Origin: Marasmius tenuissimus
Lineage: Eukaryota > Basidiomycota > Agaricomycetes > Agaricales > Marasmiaceae
Length of the DNA: 64,000 bases
Assembly (NCBI GenBank): GCA_029532415.1
Contig: JAQOTA010000065.1
Location: 1,054,001 to 1,118,000 of the forward strand
Direction of reading: 5' to 3'
The notes beneath the pieces were generated by a model that did not search any database, was not told where the DNA came from, and saw only the letters and a list, made by a program, of their open reading frames with translations. Shown here in pieces: positions 32,501-43,760 of this stretch. The translations under genes and the position numbers were made by a program. Positions within the stretch are counted from its first letter, which is position 1. Every line of letters starts with the position of its first letter.

Positions 32501-35006
32501 AATGTATGCGTTCAAATGGTTTAGAAGCTCTCGTTGTAGAGTTGGGGAATGATTTCTCATGCATCTTGCCTTCAGCACAACCACGACACAAAGGTGTCTT
32601 CTTAGTAGGCATCTTAAGGTCAAGTGGGAAACCTTGCGTATGTTTCCGAGCTTTATTCAGGGCTTTATCCGATGGATGCCCAAAGCGTCTGTGCTCAATA
32701 TCATAGTCGACGTTGTAAACGACTGACTTGGCCATTAAAACCTCAGCAGATGCTTTCCGCGAGTGTACCCAATAAATGGTTTGACCAGGCATATGAGGGT
32801 AGGAAACAAGCGACTGTCGTCGCTGAGATGAGTAGAAGGCTAACTTTTTCGCGTTTCCACGAATTGATAGACCATCTTGAAGGAACTCTCCCATGGATAG
32901 TAGACGTATGTCCAATTGAGGTATGTAATAGACAGGATAGAGTCGCGAAACGCGCTCAGTAAGTTTCCCGTCATGTCCTTCAACATTATGCTTAATGAAG
33001 ACTGTGCCTTTACCCTTGATCTGTATAGGGTTGCCCTTATTCGCAGTATTTACGATAGGACCATCAAGCGATTCATATTCAGCGAAATCATTCATATCAT
33101 TTGTGAAATGAGAGGAGGCACCAGAATCAAGGAGCCAACCCTGTGCGTTGTTCACACTTTTCTTTCCCTTGCACTGAGTACAACCCACGAAGTGGGTGGA
33201 GATAGCATTGCAATATGATACAAGTGATGCCAGATCACTACGACTACGACGCGAACTACTGATACCAACTAGTTGTGAGCATCGCTGTAAGGTTGCATCA
33301 GATTGGGAAAGCAGGTCAAGGTAAGGAACTTGCCTGTCATTGTGGAACGATCCAAGAGAGACATCATCCGGGACGTCCTCTACCCCTGCAGCTTCGGCAA
33401 TATCGTTGTCAACATCATTACCGAATAGAGAGGTCATGTCTTCCATACTGTCGTCAGATCCCCAGTCCATCTCTACATCTTCATCAGGATCAGCGCTACG
33501 AGAGCGTTTAGAAGAAGTAGAAGAAGGAGATCCGGCTCCCTCATGTCCCTCATCATCCTCCAAAAGACACTTGGACGAGGACGCACGTGGTTGTTCAATG
33601 CGGTCCTGGAGCGAACGATTGGTGGCAGACGTGACGATCTGTTTGAAGGGTTTGAGATACCGCGCCGTCTTAGGGGCACCAAGTCTGTCAGCAAGGGAAC
33701 GCGCTTCACGGACATCATCAAATACTGACTGAGACGGCTTGAAGCCGGTGAAGGACTGCATAGCAGCCGGGTTCTTCTTGACAGCTGGTTGAGGGACAGT
33801 GCTGTCGCAGGACTTGTCCCAGTGACCAGTGAAGTGAGCTGGGGGCGGTGATCCCATAGCGCGAACAGGAGGGGCGCTGGCGATCTCAGCACGCAAGGAG
33901 TTGTTGACCGCGTTCAACGCGATACGTTCCCTGCGGTCGGTAATCGAGGAATAAGGACGGATAGGGGCTGGGGAGGCTACGACAGATGCATAGGATGCCA
34001 GATGGGAGTGACCATGCGACCGTTTGTTACCACCGTTGTTACCGCCGGCGTTGCCGGGACCCTGATGCTGGTTGATACCACCGCGGGTACCACACTGCTG
34101 CTGCTTCTTCTTCTTACCGTTGTTTTGGTTCGAAGATGGGCGTTGCTGCTGCTGCTGTGGTTGACGCTGTTGGCCACACTGCTGCTGTCCACGCTGCTGA
34201 AATTGCTGTGGTGGACGCTGCTGCTGACCAAAAGATGGCTTGCGGTTACCAGCACGCTTGACCGCAGAGAGGCGGTTAGCAAGCTGAGGGTTCTGGTGCT
34301 CGTATTCGATCATGATGGCTTCATGAACGTCGGCGACGGTGAGGGCGCTGGAGCTCTCAGGATCCCTATCAAAGTCATGAAGGGACTTGGAGGAAGTGGC
34401 GTCCCATTCGGGAGGAATAGCTGTGATGAGAAGGAGGGCTTTGATCAACTCCGGGAGTTCAACCCCGACCTCGGCAAGACGTTCAATGTAGTGTTTGAAC
34501 TTAGCAATGCCAGCCTGGGGATGGCTGGTGGTAAGCCGGAAAGACACCAACTTGACGAAGTCACCATAGATGGCAGACAAAGTTGGTTCGCTGTAGGTGG
34601 TGACAATGGTAGACCAGGCTTTGGCAGCGTCCATGTCTTTGAGAGGTTCAAAGACTTCCCTCGTAGAGGTCAACTGAATGATACCCATCAACTGGAGGTC
34701 TTTCTCCTCCCATGCTTCCAGTGCAGTGTTATATGCCGTGATCTGGGCTTCAGTGGGAGGGTGACGATCAGGTTCGTCGTCACTGTCAGTTCCAGCTGTA
34801 GGCGGAGCAGCCGCACCAGGGGAAGGAGTGACTGTGATGGTCGGAACAATGACTTCCCCTAGAGGGTACATAGGCTTCTTGGCTGCACCAATAAGGTGAC
34901 GATAAAGGCCTTGAGCCTTGGTAACAGCTTCCATTTCGCTGTTATAGGTCTGGCGGAATCCAGTGCCGTCGAAGCGACCAGAGAAGAATTTCTTAACGTC
35001 GAACAT
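29598..35006 (-). CDS. Copia Gag-Pol polyprotein with one internal stop near its end
   Basis: The frame runs 1,749 codons from 35,006 to a TGA at 29,757-29,759. Seen, by approximate residue: a Gag-like region (1-600) with a Gln-rich stretch, where no complete CCHC zinc knuckle is visible. Protease LLDSGASSHF is at about 625. The integrase HHCC region is at about 770, with its acidic triad spread over about 839-935 (HSDLK, SDEGGEY, GRAERFNR). Reverse transcriptase DVKNAFL is at about 1,397 and YVDD at about 1,485. RNase H SSTEAEYMAL is at about 1,690. After KHIDI the TGA interrupts the terminal RNase H segment. The same frame stays open for 52 more codons to a TGA at 29,598-29,600. The interrupted codon fits a single C-to-T change from CGA. 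Start by homology to Copia Gag; no frameshift separates Gag and Pol. Confidence 0.92.
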
Positions 35007-35291
35007 GGTAGTAAGAGGTTAGGTTGTTTGGTGTTGGATCTAGAAAAGACAGCATCAGCATGCGTCTAATCAACACAGGGAGCAGCCATTAAGGCGCTAT
35101 GCTCAACGAGGAGCATTTGATCCTTTAGATCCGATGTCGTCGAAGGACATACATCAATGCCATAGATCGAGTACTCAATAAAGAGGTCGATGGCAACATG
35201 CAGGTCTAGCCTAGCTAGCCGATGACAGCAGCCTAGGGGCGCTCATCGCTGACAGCAGCCATTAAGGCGCTCGTCATTGTAGTCGGGCTAA

Positions 35292-35306
35292 CCGGGGCCC
35301 ATAACC
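35292..35306 (-). other. Primer-binding site candidate (initiator Met half-tRNA)
   Basis: On the minus strand the base directly after the 5' LTR begins GGTTATGGGCCCC. Its complement, CCCATAACC followed by TGATG in the LTR edge, resembles the anticodon stem-loop of eukaryotic initiator Met tRNA (GGGCTCATAACCCTGATG). Internal, half-tRNA priming is known for Drosophila copia and yeast Ty5. The match is imperfect, so the tRNA assignment is inference. Confidence 0.55.
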
Positions 35307-35618
35307 TGATGAGCCGGCATGACGCCTAGCGCAGAGGACTACAACATGGTTACACTACTACTTACCAGAGAGGAGTTTAGAGAGATAGAGGCGAGACGTA
35401 GAAGCTCAAGCACACTGTAGATTCATGTAGAGAACTACGAGCTTATATATATGTAGAGTCAATAGTAAATACCATATAAGGATGACAATAGAAATTGTAC
35501 ATATGATCATAAGTAGAAATGATAAAATGGAACAATAGTCCCGCATAATATGATGGCGGGAAGTATGAACCAGGACTTCGGATATACCGGGATCTAATAA
35601 TAGTCCACGGATTCAACA
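35307..35618 (-). repeat. 5' LTR of the Copia element
   Basis: 312-base partner of 29,244-29,555. It would carry the promoter. A TTATATATATG stretch lies near its middle, but I cannot fix a start site. Confidence 0.93.
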
Positions 35619-36505
35619 GACTGTGGTAACTGTTAAATACACATTAAATCCAAATCACGACCCGCCATCGTTGTGACAGACACCCAACAACCTGCTTAGC
35701 ACACAATGGCTCGGGTCCAGGCCCATTCAAACAGGTACTTATCTTCCTTGAATCACTAAGTCCATTCTTCCATATTCAACGGTTGCTCACCTGAGTCGCC
35801 TCTTAAACTAGACAATTGGAGACTCGCCTGGGACCCTAAATAATTCCCTTCCCCCCAACATCAACTCAGGAAGCAGGCCCTTCCTTTGCTCCTCAAGAGC
35901 TGCAGGGTAAGTAAATCCACCCGCCCTCAGTGTCGTCAAATCCTCACATCAATTCTAAGGTCCCCGAGTTCCTGCCGTGTTTTAGGAGGTTCAGTATATA
36001 TTATATCGCACCTTTTATGCTGGTCCAGCTTCATAAATAGTCCTGCTACATGTAATATTGTCCGAATACTAGATCCAGTGAACAATCAAAATGACGGAAG
36101 GACGTTGAGTCGGAGACGTGATAGACGCGATTCCATACCCAATCTGGCAGATTGGAGATTGTTGATCCTGCAGTGTTGTATGGTATTCCCGAGGAATCTA
36201 ATTGGTCAAATCTCCCTTGAACCCTGTCAAACCCTCGGTAAAGAGGCTACTATACAGCACTATATGGTCCTGTATAGGTACTATAAAGTTTCCTGTTAAC
36301 TATTTCACTATTTTACTAACCGTTACTCTCAAGGACTATATAGTAAACATCCAATTTCCAGATGCTGTTCATGAGCGCTCATATACAGCCTGGATGTTCA
36401 CAAACGCTCACATTCATTTCACTTGCTCATATACCATTCCAAACACTGTAAACACTCATGAGCAATCATAAACTGTGGACATATTTTCTGGTGCTTACTC
36501 CTGAC

Positions 36506-39500
36506 AATTCAGGGTTGCAGCTGTAGACATATGAGACCTCCAAGCTTACTAGAGGAGGGGTACACCATCAACCAGATATGTAGGACCTCACCTCTTCTGA
36601 ACAATTAGGCGTTCAAGATACTCTCTAAGGACATCATATCTCAGTTAGACCCGCTGCTCAGGGATCGCGACAGGAGAATTGAAGATATTGGCAGCGGTAA
36701 ATGGGATAAATGGTGCATGGAGGATTAGTACAGTTGGTACGTTGAATGGGCCAATCTTGTGCGATATCTGCTCAAACCTCTTGGCATAAGTGTTCTTGAG
36801 TGAGGGCAGGGGATGCATGCAGCATCATCATGAGGATACGGCAAGGTAGTCTGGAGAGGAAATTAGGTCCATCGTCCATCCGGTATGTATGTCAAAATAT
36901 CCTTTCTCTAAACATAATAGGCGCAAGCTGTTTGCTAAGGTTGTCACAACTTGGCCAAGGTCTTTGTTCGGGATCTGGCCGGCAGTTGTGGGAATATCAA
37001 GTCTACAATGGGCCCCCTGTGCAGGGGGGATGGATGGTATTGCAGGTACGTATGTCAGATTCCATCGTTTTCAAATGTTTGAGCATCTCAAGCACTCTTT
37101 CATCACGGCAAAATCCAGGGAACTTGACCGCTAGAAGCACGCACTTGTGAATATACAAGTTCTATAGCCTACAAGGTGCACAAGGGGTCAGAATTACGGC
37201 CGGTACACTCATTCCTTCTTATCAAGAGAGCCAATACTCAAACTGGCCCCAGAAACTTCGTATCCGTGCAAGCTCCAATACAGTGTATCCAAAACACGGG
37301 ATTTTGCCGTGAAAATGCCAGTTTACAAGGTACTGCTGGCCAGGCTCACATATACCAGGTATGTGAAGTTTTCACATTTCGGACGTGGCAACCGTCTAAT
37401 TACTTGTTTGCAATGTTTATGCCCGCAAATACTGTTGCGATTCCGAATGAGCTCACCCGAGGTGCGGGGTTTCCGTAGTATAGGAAGGACTCTGAGAGGA
37501 TACTACATAGAATATATGTAGAGTTTCAATCACGCTCCCAACGTTACCCATATACTATAGGCCTTCACCTAGTCCGACCTGTAGAAACTGCTCGAGTGTG
37601 ATTCAGCGAGTTTGGACCAGGGTGTGGCCGGAAAAATCCAGGCAAGTCAAGAAATTACGTGATTTCTTAGCCGTTGCAGTAGTTTACTGAGGGAATTACT
37701 ACGCACTTCATCTGTATATCTATCTCTAGAAGCTCAACATGAATAGATGCTTCCAGCAAGACATATGAGCAGGTTACTCGTCACCATGGCCTGTTTTTCT
37801 CCATATATATGATAGAATTTCTGATGGCGTTTATTTTGTTCCCACACTGTCTGCCCCATTCACGATGGCCTATCTGGCTTATCACCCAGTCCCGTGGGCA
37901 TCCACACTACACAAATACCTATTTTAGCTGTTTATCTAGCTTGATAGGACCATATTAATTGCCCTGCGAAGCTCTAGTGTCAATAATGTGTGGTATTGGC
38001 CTGGGGCGGGCTCCCCACACAGGATGCCAGCGCACCACCGGTATCTGATATTGGTATGTACTTATAACATGGTTTTAACACTCTTAAACCTTGAATTGCA
38101 CCTAAATACATTGTTTTTGACCTATATTAGGAGTTGTAGTGACCATCATCTGTGAAGACTCACAACCGGCAAACTACCCCATTTTGCTGAAATTTGGACT
38201 CGCGTCAGCAAAGCAAGCATTTCTTGACCGGCACAACACCCAAGCTCATGAAACTCATACAGTATACACTTCAGATGTCGAAGAGTACTATCAAATCATC
38301 CATTGCCCAAGTGTAGCTGAGTTTACCAAGATAACGGCGTCGAACCGCTTACCTGGCCAACTTCCCGAAAATTATTAGTACAGATATGCTGTGCTTGGAC
38401 AAGTTTTATATCAAACAACTCCATGATGGTTTTGAACGTATACCAAAGTGAACCAGGAAAGAATAAGTAAGAGCTGCAATGATTTTGGGCCGATACTATG
38501 GAGATTGGGAGTAACCAGAGCTCTCGGGGAACGCCTTTTATTTCTCTATACACCATGTCCAAGAATTTCATGAAATAAACTATGAAGTGATCATCTGTAC
38601 GTTGGAAACTACCCACCATATTTTAGTGGGATTTATTGAAACGGTCGCAACAACAAGTCTGTCGAGCAGTCAAGTCAAACTTTATTTCCGCCTCAGTGTG
38701 AGCAGTTTGACTTACATCTTTGTATTACTTAGGATCCAAACACTCAGCCTCTTCTGTACCACAGAATCATGACTGTAGTATATAGTAGAGTACGCAAGAT
38801 GAGTTGTGTATGCAGATATACCAAGATCGGGCTTCAGTGTAATGCCGACTATATGTTTTCCATATGTGTCCGGCAAAATCCGGTTCGCACCGGTCACGAG
38901 TAAAACAAGTTTGGTGCTCCCATTGCTACGCTCGAAACTCATCGGTGATGAGATAAGTGAGAAAAAAACTATTGAGTATTTCAAAGACATTAGAAGCTAA
39001 GGCTATACGACCACTATACGACATGCAGAGGACATCTAGTGGTATATAGGAATCTGCGTGTACAGCAGAATCGGTATTCTCGCCTCTTGGTACGTTTAAA
39101 TCTATAATTGGAGCTTCAGCCGTTCAATGCAAAGAAAGAGAAGATATTGTACATATACCTTCATCTCAGTGCAGAAGAGGAGGATTTTGAACAACTGAGC
39201 TTGATTCAGTATTCTGGGCAAGGGGGCTGGCATGACAGTGAGGAGGCTCCAAAAATCGGACGGTAGCAACACGGAGCCTGGTATGTAGCTAAGCTATTAG
39301 GTGAGTTTAGATGTTGCCGCACAAGCAAGATAGGAATGGATTTGATGAACACTCCTCGGAAGTGTAGGATGTTTCTGAGCATCAGGGAGCCTAGGGAACC
39401 TCCCAGGACCAGAGCAGTACATCTACACACACAAAGTTTGAGTTCTGAGGCTCCTGGAGCCTAGGAAAGTACCTCAAAAAGTTGGAAGAGTCGTCAGGTT

Positions 39501-40234
39501 GGTCTGGAGGAGAGATCAAGGTCCTGAAGTGGAGATTATGTGGCGGAGGTTGTGAGGTTGTGAGGACGTGAGGTTGTGAGGATGTGAGGACGTGAGGATG
39601 TGAGGTTGTGAGGATGTGAGGTTGTGAGGTTGTGTGGAGGTGAGCAGAATCAGTACCCTGATTGAGGTAGAGAGCAAGCTATAATATCGACAAGCAGTTC
39701 AAATAACCTCATCTTGGAGGTAAGCATTCCAGCTGCCAGATGAGCTGTTGGCGGAGGTGAAGTGAGCAACGGTGGACATTGCCAGCATTCTCCACACATC
39801 AGGGGCAAACCTCCCAAATAAACCAAGGTTGAAGGTTGTGATTTCCAATATTTCTGCGTTAATTCAATGTTGTGCGCATGAATTTCCATGATATTAGTTT
39901 CCAGCGCTGAGAAAACCCGAAGAACGGGGAGCTGTAGCACATGCACCAGAATCCCAAGCAAGCGCCTCTCATACCCTCCGAGAACTGAACAAGGCAGCTA
40001 ACAGCCGATCCTTGGTTCATATATGGTAGGAGCGGGGTTTTCGTAAGAATTATTGAGCCTCCAGGAAACTGATGGGGCGGTATTTCAGGGTCTGAGGCCT
40101 TGGTAGCACTTGAATACCCATGCGCGTGGAAAGGAAACCCTGAGAAAAGGTTCGGGAGTGTTTTGGAGAATGTTCCGGGGTGGTTTGATGGAAGGGACAC
40201 ATTATTGACTGCAACAACGACGGCGGTGAGGTGG
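36506..40234. other. Transposon-island remainder without recognisable genes
   Basis: 3.7 kb of AT-leaning, stop-rich sequence. Short frames exist on both strands but none has a recognisable domain. Best read as decayed transposon or pseudogene DNA. The only clear structure is the minisatellite at 39,546-39,649. Confidence 0.5.
39546..39649 (+). repeat. Eight-base minisatellite GAGG(TT/AC/AT)GT
   Basis: About thirteen head-to-tail units of GAGGNNGT, where NN is TT, AC or AT (GAGGTTGT, GAGGACGT, GAGGATGT). Variation is confined almost wholly to positions 5-6 of the unit. Confidence 0.85.
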
Positions 40235-40375
40235 TGGTCAGGAGCAGGGTGATGGGTGCCTGGCACCTCACATCGGAGGGGGACCTTTTAGGTAGGTTAT
40301 TCACGTACAAATAACCCCCCCTATTAGGTCACCTCCACCTGTCACCGGCGGTGCCTAAGGTGTCTTTACACTTGG
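40235..40375 (+). repeat. Dispersed repeat, right member of the inverted pair
   Basis: Reverse-orientation relative of 27,545-27,700. It lies 40-180 bases before the point (about 40,413) where homology to the gene 11 upstream flank resumes, that is, near the right junction of the island. Confidence 0.7.
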
Positions 40376-40611
40376 TCAAGTGAGGCTTCATGCTTCATGA
40401 GCTCTTCCCGGCAGGATTTTGGATTGGTCACTCCAAGTATCCGAGCGAACTTCATGCTGAAGACTCCCTTGATCCCGCCCACCTGATGTATTCCATACCA
40501 AAATTCCTTCTGCTCATGTACGCCCAAGATAGGGGGATCACAGGTTTATGTTTATGTCTAAAAGGAATTCACAACCAGCACCGCGGCACTTCTCATTACT
40601 AAGAGTTTGTT

Positions 40612-42251
40612 CCCAGTGAAAACGAACATAAATTCAGGGACTTTCAGGGCCATTGTCTGATATTGCCAGGTATTAGAATGTGACGTGACGCTATTTTGAA
40701 TATTCCCAGCTATTTTTCCATATTCTAGGACACAATTGTCCCCCGACAACGGCATCTTTGAGTATTCCTAGCTATCCTCTCGTATTCCAGGACAGAATTG
40801 TTTCAAGGCAACAGCATCCTTTGCACGAACAATACAAACAAGGCTCAAGGTGACCCTGGGTGGGTCTGAGGTGAGCTCGCCATTGTATTGAGCCCAAGGT
40901 ACATTCACAAGATATTGTCTGATATCCTCCAGAGACCATCCCAACTTAGCTAGAATGCAATATCACAGTGCCAACAGGATGTACTCGTCTTTACATTATC
41001 CTGGTAATGGTACATTTGGTCTACCATTATAGAGCATTGAGAGTAGGTTTGGTGAGTTTGATAAGAGAATACTGAGACCAGTAACAGTGGTGATTGTGGT
41101 CGTTGTCGAAACTCTGGTCGTTGCCAGTGCTTGTATTCACCTATGCGTGAATAGAGGCGCCGGTGAGCAGCTTTGCCACGTGTCCAAAATTGTCAGATTT
41201 GACACAGCCACCTGCCAGCTCACTCTCTCTTATACCACTATGTCGCCTACTGATTTGTACTGGTCAAGTAGGTTCTTTCAATTCTCTATTCTCACTATCT
41301 TCAACACGCTAACCTTGTCCCGGATACACACATAGACACCACATTCACCCTCCAAACATAAACTCGAGCAGGTCAGGTCTGAGGTCACGCGACAGCGTGC
41401 ATTTTTCTGTATATATGGTGCGTATCTCCAGTCTCGAGTCTGGCGCAGGCTTCTTCTAATTCTCAATTTATTTTATAGCTGGTGTGCACCGTGATGACTT
41501 CCCTTTGAAGGATAGGATTGGTGTGAGAAGGTTCCCTATTCCTGGCTTGCCACCCACTTCACGTCCAACGCAGCAACTAAATACAACAATATCACACCAA
41601 GATACCGAGCAGTCCCCGGAATTATTGAAAGGTACGTACATCTGTGCTGCTGCTACTGGTTCCAGCGTACTAACTGATGTCTGAATATTGCATAGTTCTT
41701 CGGTGTTGGGCGCAGGAAGTGTATGCAGCAATGACACGGTCGTTTTCAGGCTCAGGTATGATGCTCTCCTTCACTTGCTTTACATTTAGATAACTCACAA
41801 TGTCCCAAATAGGCTGGATCAAGACCACGACCATTCATAATGATATGGCAGCAACTGCAGTAGCTACTCCCCCTCCCCATTGATATTTTGTTGCTCTACT
41901 AGTATATTCTGCCCGTTAATACATGTCACTACAGTCTACCATTCACCTAGTCTAGTACCACTGTTGTATTGTATGGTAGATAGTAATGATATTCAATTTC
42001 TGACAATATCTCAATGCGTGCAGTGGAATTTCAAGTAATATGTAGCAATACATGAGAAAAGCCCTGTTGTGGTCACCCGCTCATTTAGGACGTCCATAAT
42101 AGCTGTGAATGGCTGGCAATGTGCAAAAAGGGTTCGATTTTTTACATTGCCAGCTATTGCCAGACAAATGCCAGATATTGGAGCGCGACCCCGCGCTTAA
42201 TACCTGGGAATATCTGACAAATGCTGAGAATATGTGCTCATTTTCACTGGG
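40612..42251. mobile_element. 1.6 kb non-autonomous TIR element with an identifiable empty site
   Basis: Starts CCCAGTGAAAA and ends TTTTCACTGGG. The first and last roughly 80 bases are imperfect inverted repeats (shared GATATT-CCAGGTATTA). It is flanked by seven-base near-duplicates GTTTGTT (40,605-40,611) and GTTCGTT (42,252-42,258). The paralogous region at about 25,840-25,880 reads straight across this position with one copy (CTTCGGA), so the element was gained after the duplication. The interior has no transposase frame and contains CCAGGTATT-like subrepeats. hAT affiliation is possible from the CAGTG end, but the seven-base duplication is not the usual eight. Confidence 0.8.
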
Positions 42252-42574
42252 GTTCGTTGCTCATCACTGTGACGATCGATAGTAGCGTCCTCCTGCCTTG
42301 CGATGCCTCCTGGGACTATTTCAGCACCAAAAATGATGTATACCTCCATTTCTGGACTCTTTCGAACGTCAGCCTTTCGAAGACGTTCGGCCTTATTGTG
42401 TTCAATCAGTATCAATCATCCTAAAACGTACGAGCTACTTAGTATATTTTTCGGTTCAGCGAGGATTCAACGGACCATCGAACCGCCGTAAAATATGGTA
42501 TCATTGGACCGCCACAAAAGCTAATACTTAAAGATCATCGGAGAACCTTCTAGTGCTCTATTTCCCCTCCCATC

Positions 42575-43429
42575 ATGTCTCTACGAGCGTACTATCGCAA
42601 TTCGAACGCTAAAGACTTAAGCTTACCCCACGACTCTGGACGCCCTGTTCCAGAGCAGAAGCTTCGTGCTCTGGGATGTAAGTGGTGGTCAGTGGAAGGG
42701 TCTCCAGATCAGCGTACGAAGGTATTCGAGGAACTTTCCAGAAATCTGGGGTTTGAGGAGGGAGACTGTGAGCATTCCTTTGATCTGAGCAAACAGACCG
42801 GGTCTCCACATGACCCTACTATGGTTCGTGTTCAATGTACCGTGTTGAAAATAAATCGTATGCTCAACGGCTCGTACTTGTTCGCTAACTAGGCACCGAA
42901 AGCCGTATTGGAGTCGTGGGGAAAGGAGTGCGTCGCGTTTACCTGTTATTCTCTTGCATTCTCAACATGAAACTTACTGCCTTGGCCATTCCTCAATAGC
43001 ACCCTTCTTTCCGTCCCCATCTTCGTCTTATATGTCGCTGGGATCATGTACGTTGATCTCAAAGGTATTGACTTTTGCCTTGATCTCGAAGAAAAGTTCG
43101 GTTGACCTGTTGACACAGAACCCGGGACGAATTCCTTTATTCGGCTTGTGATTCCGCCAAAGTATGCTGTCTTCTACCCAAGTGGGACGATCTTCCAGGG
43201 ATCCAGTCATCAAGACAACTTGTTGAGCATCGCAACCCGCGTGCTTCACAAGGTGAGCCCAACTGAGCTCGTCCGAGGAATCACAAACCTCACCAACCCT
43301 GGCATTCAGGGCACGGACCCAGCCTCCGTTTTTGCCTTCGGCGAGGAGATAGACAAACACCCCGCTAGAGTGGGCTACGTGCAAAGCGTCCTCGACGACT
43401 TGAAAGGTCCGATCGAGCCATATCAATGA
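42575..43429 (+). CDS. ARD-like cupin paralog 12
   Basis: Exons 42575-42823, 42893-42927, 43000-43064, 43119-43252 and 43310-43429 give 200 residues. The C-terminus is six to eight residues longer than most copies (DDLKGPIEPYQ). Ligand region: TLLSVPIFVLYVAGIMYVDL; fourth site: YPSGTIFQGSS. It is followed in convergent orientation by the intact nucleoside permease. Despite transposon insertion about 325 bases upstream, the coding region is undamaged. Confidence 0.8.
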
Positions 43430-43760
43430 CGACGAAAGTTTAGTGGACATAATTGAAGATATAACTATTCCCATTCAAGAGCTTCACCGACAGGCGTTGT
43501 GGAAGGTCCCGGTACTGAGAAGAAGTGGCGAACAGTAGCGGTAAAACAGCGCGACCGAATGTGTAATCTAATCTAGGCCGAAGAGAATGAATACACACTA
43601 TATACACTTCTCCCTCACGTCTGTCAAGACTCTCTTGAACTGGATCGTAGAACCCAAGTGCATACGCCTACGCCTCGAGTGAGAACGATATTCGCTTTGA
43701 CTAATATTCACGTACAAGTGCCACTGTGACCCTTGGTGTCAATAAGTTATGCCATATTAT

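Larger units (their letters stand above)
29244..35618 (-). mobile_element. Ty1/Copia LTR retrotransposon, nearly intact
   Basis: 6,375 bases, transcribed on the minus strand, flanked by the five-base target duplication GACTG (29,239-29,243 and 35,619-35,623). LTRs of 312 bases (29,244-29,555 and 35,307-35,618) start TG and end CA. By eye they differ at two positions, so insertion was recent. A polypurine tract GAGGGGGTG (minus strand, 29,556-29,564) abuts the 3' LTR, and a primer-binding site abuts the 5' LTR. One long frame encodes Gag-Pol in the Copia order (protease, integrase, reverse transcriptase, RNase H). It is inserted in an older TIR element. Confidence 0.95.
27780..36505. mobile_element. 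Older TIR element carrying the nested Copia insertion
   Basis: The two ends carry related inverted sequence. About 27,791-27,835 reads CACCAGAA...ATGTC...GTTT..TGA..GCTCATGAG, and the reverse complement of about 36,455-36,495 repeats the same pattern. Without the Copia element (29,244-35,618 plus one target copy) the host is about 2.3 kb and non-coding. Clusters of CTCATGAGC-type palindromes lie near both ends (27,815-27,995; 36,365-36,475) and at 29,020-29,100. They look like subterminal transposase-binding repeats. A short ATTCAG repeat flanks the ends (27,777-27,782; 36,507-36,512). Exact boundaries are uncertain. Confidence 0.5.

Noticed and set aside
34002..34862. Long plus-strand frame with Leu/Val-rich membrane-like sequence
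   Set aside because: It is the antisense of the Gln- and Asn-rich Gag region of the Copia polyprotein; the composition is a mirror effect.
36506..40234. Several 80-130-codon frames in the transposon island
   Set aside because: No domains, no partner copies and no coherent splice structure; consistent with chance frames.
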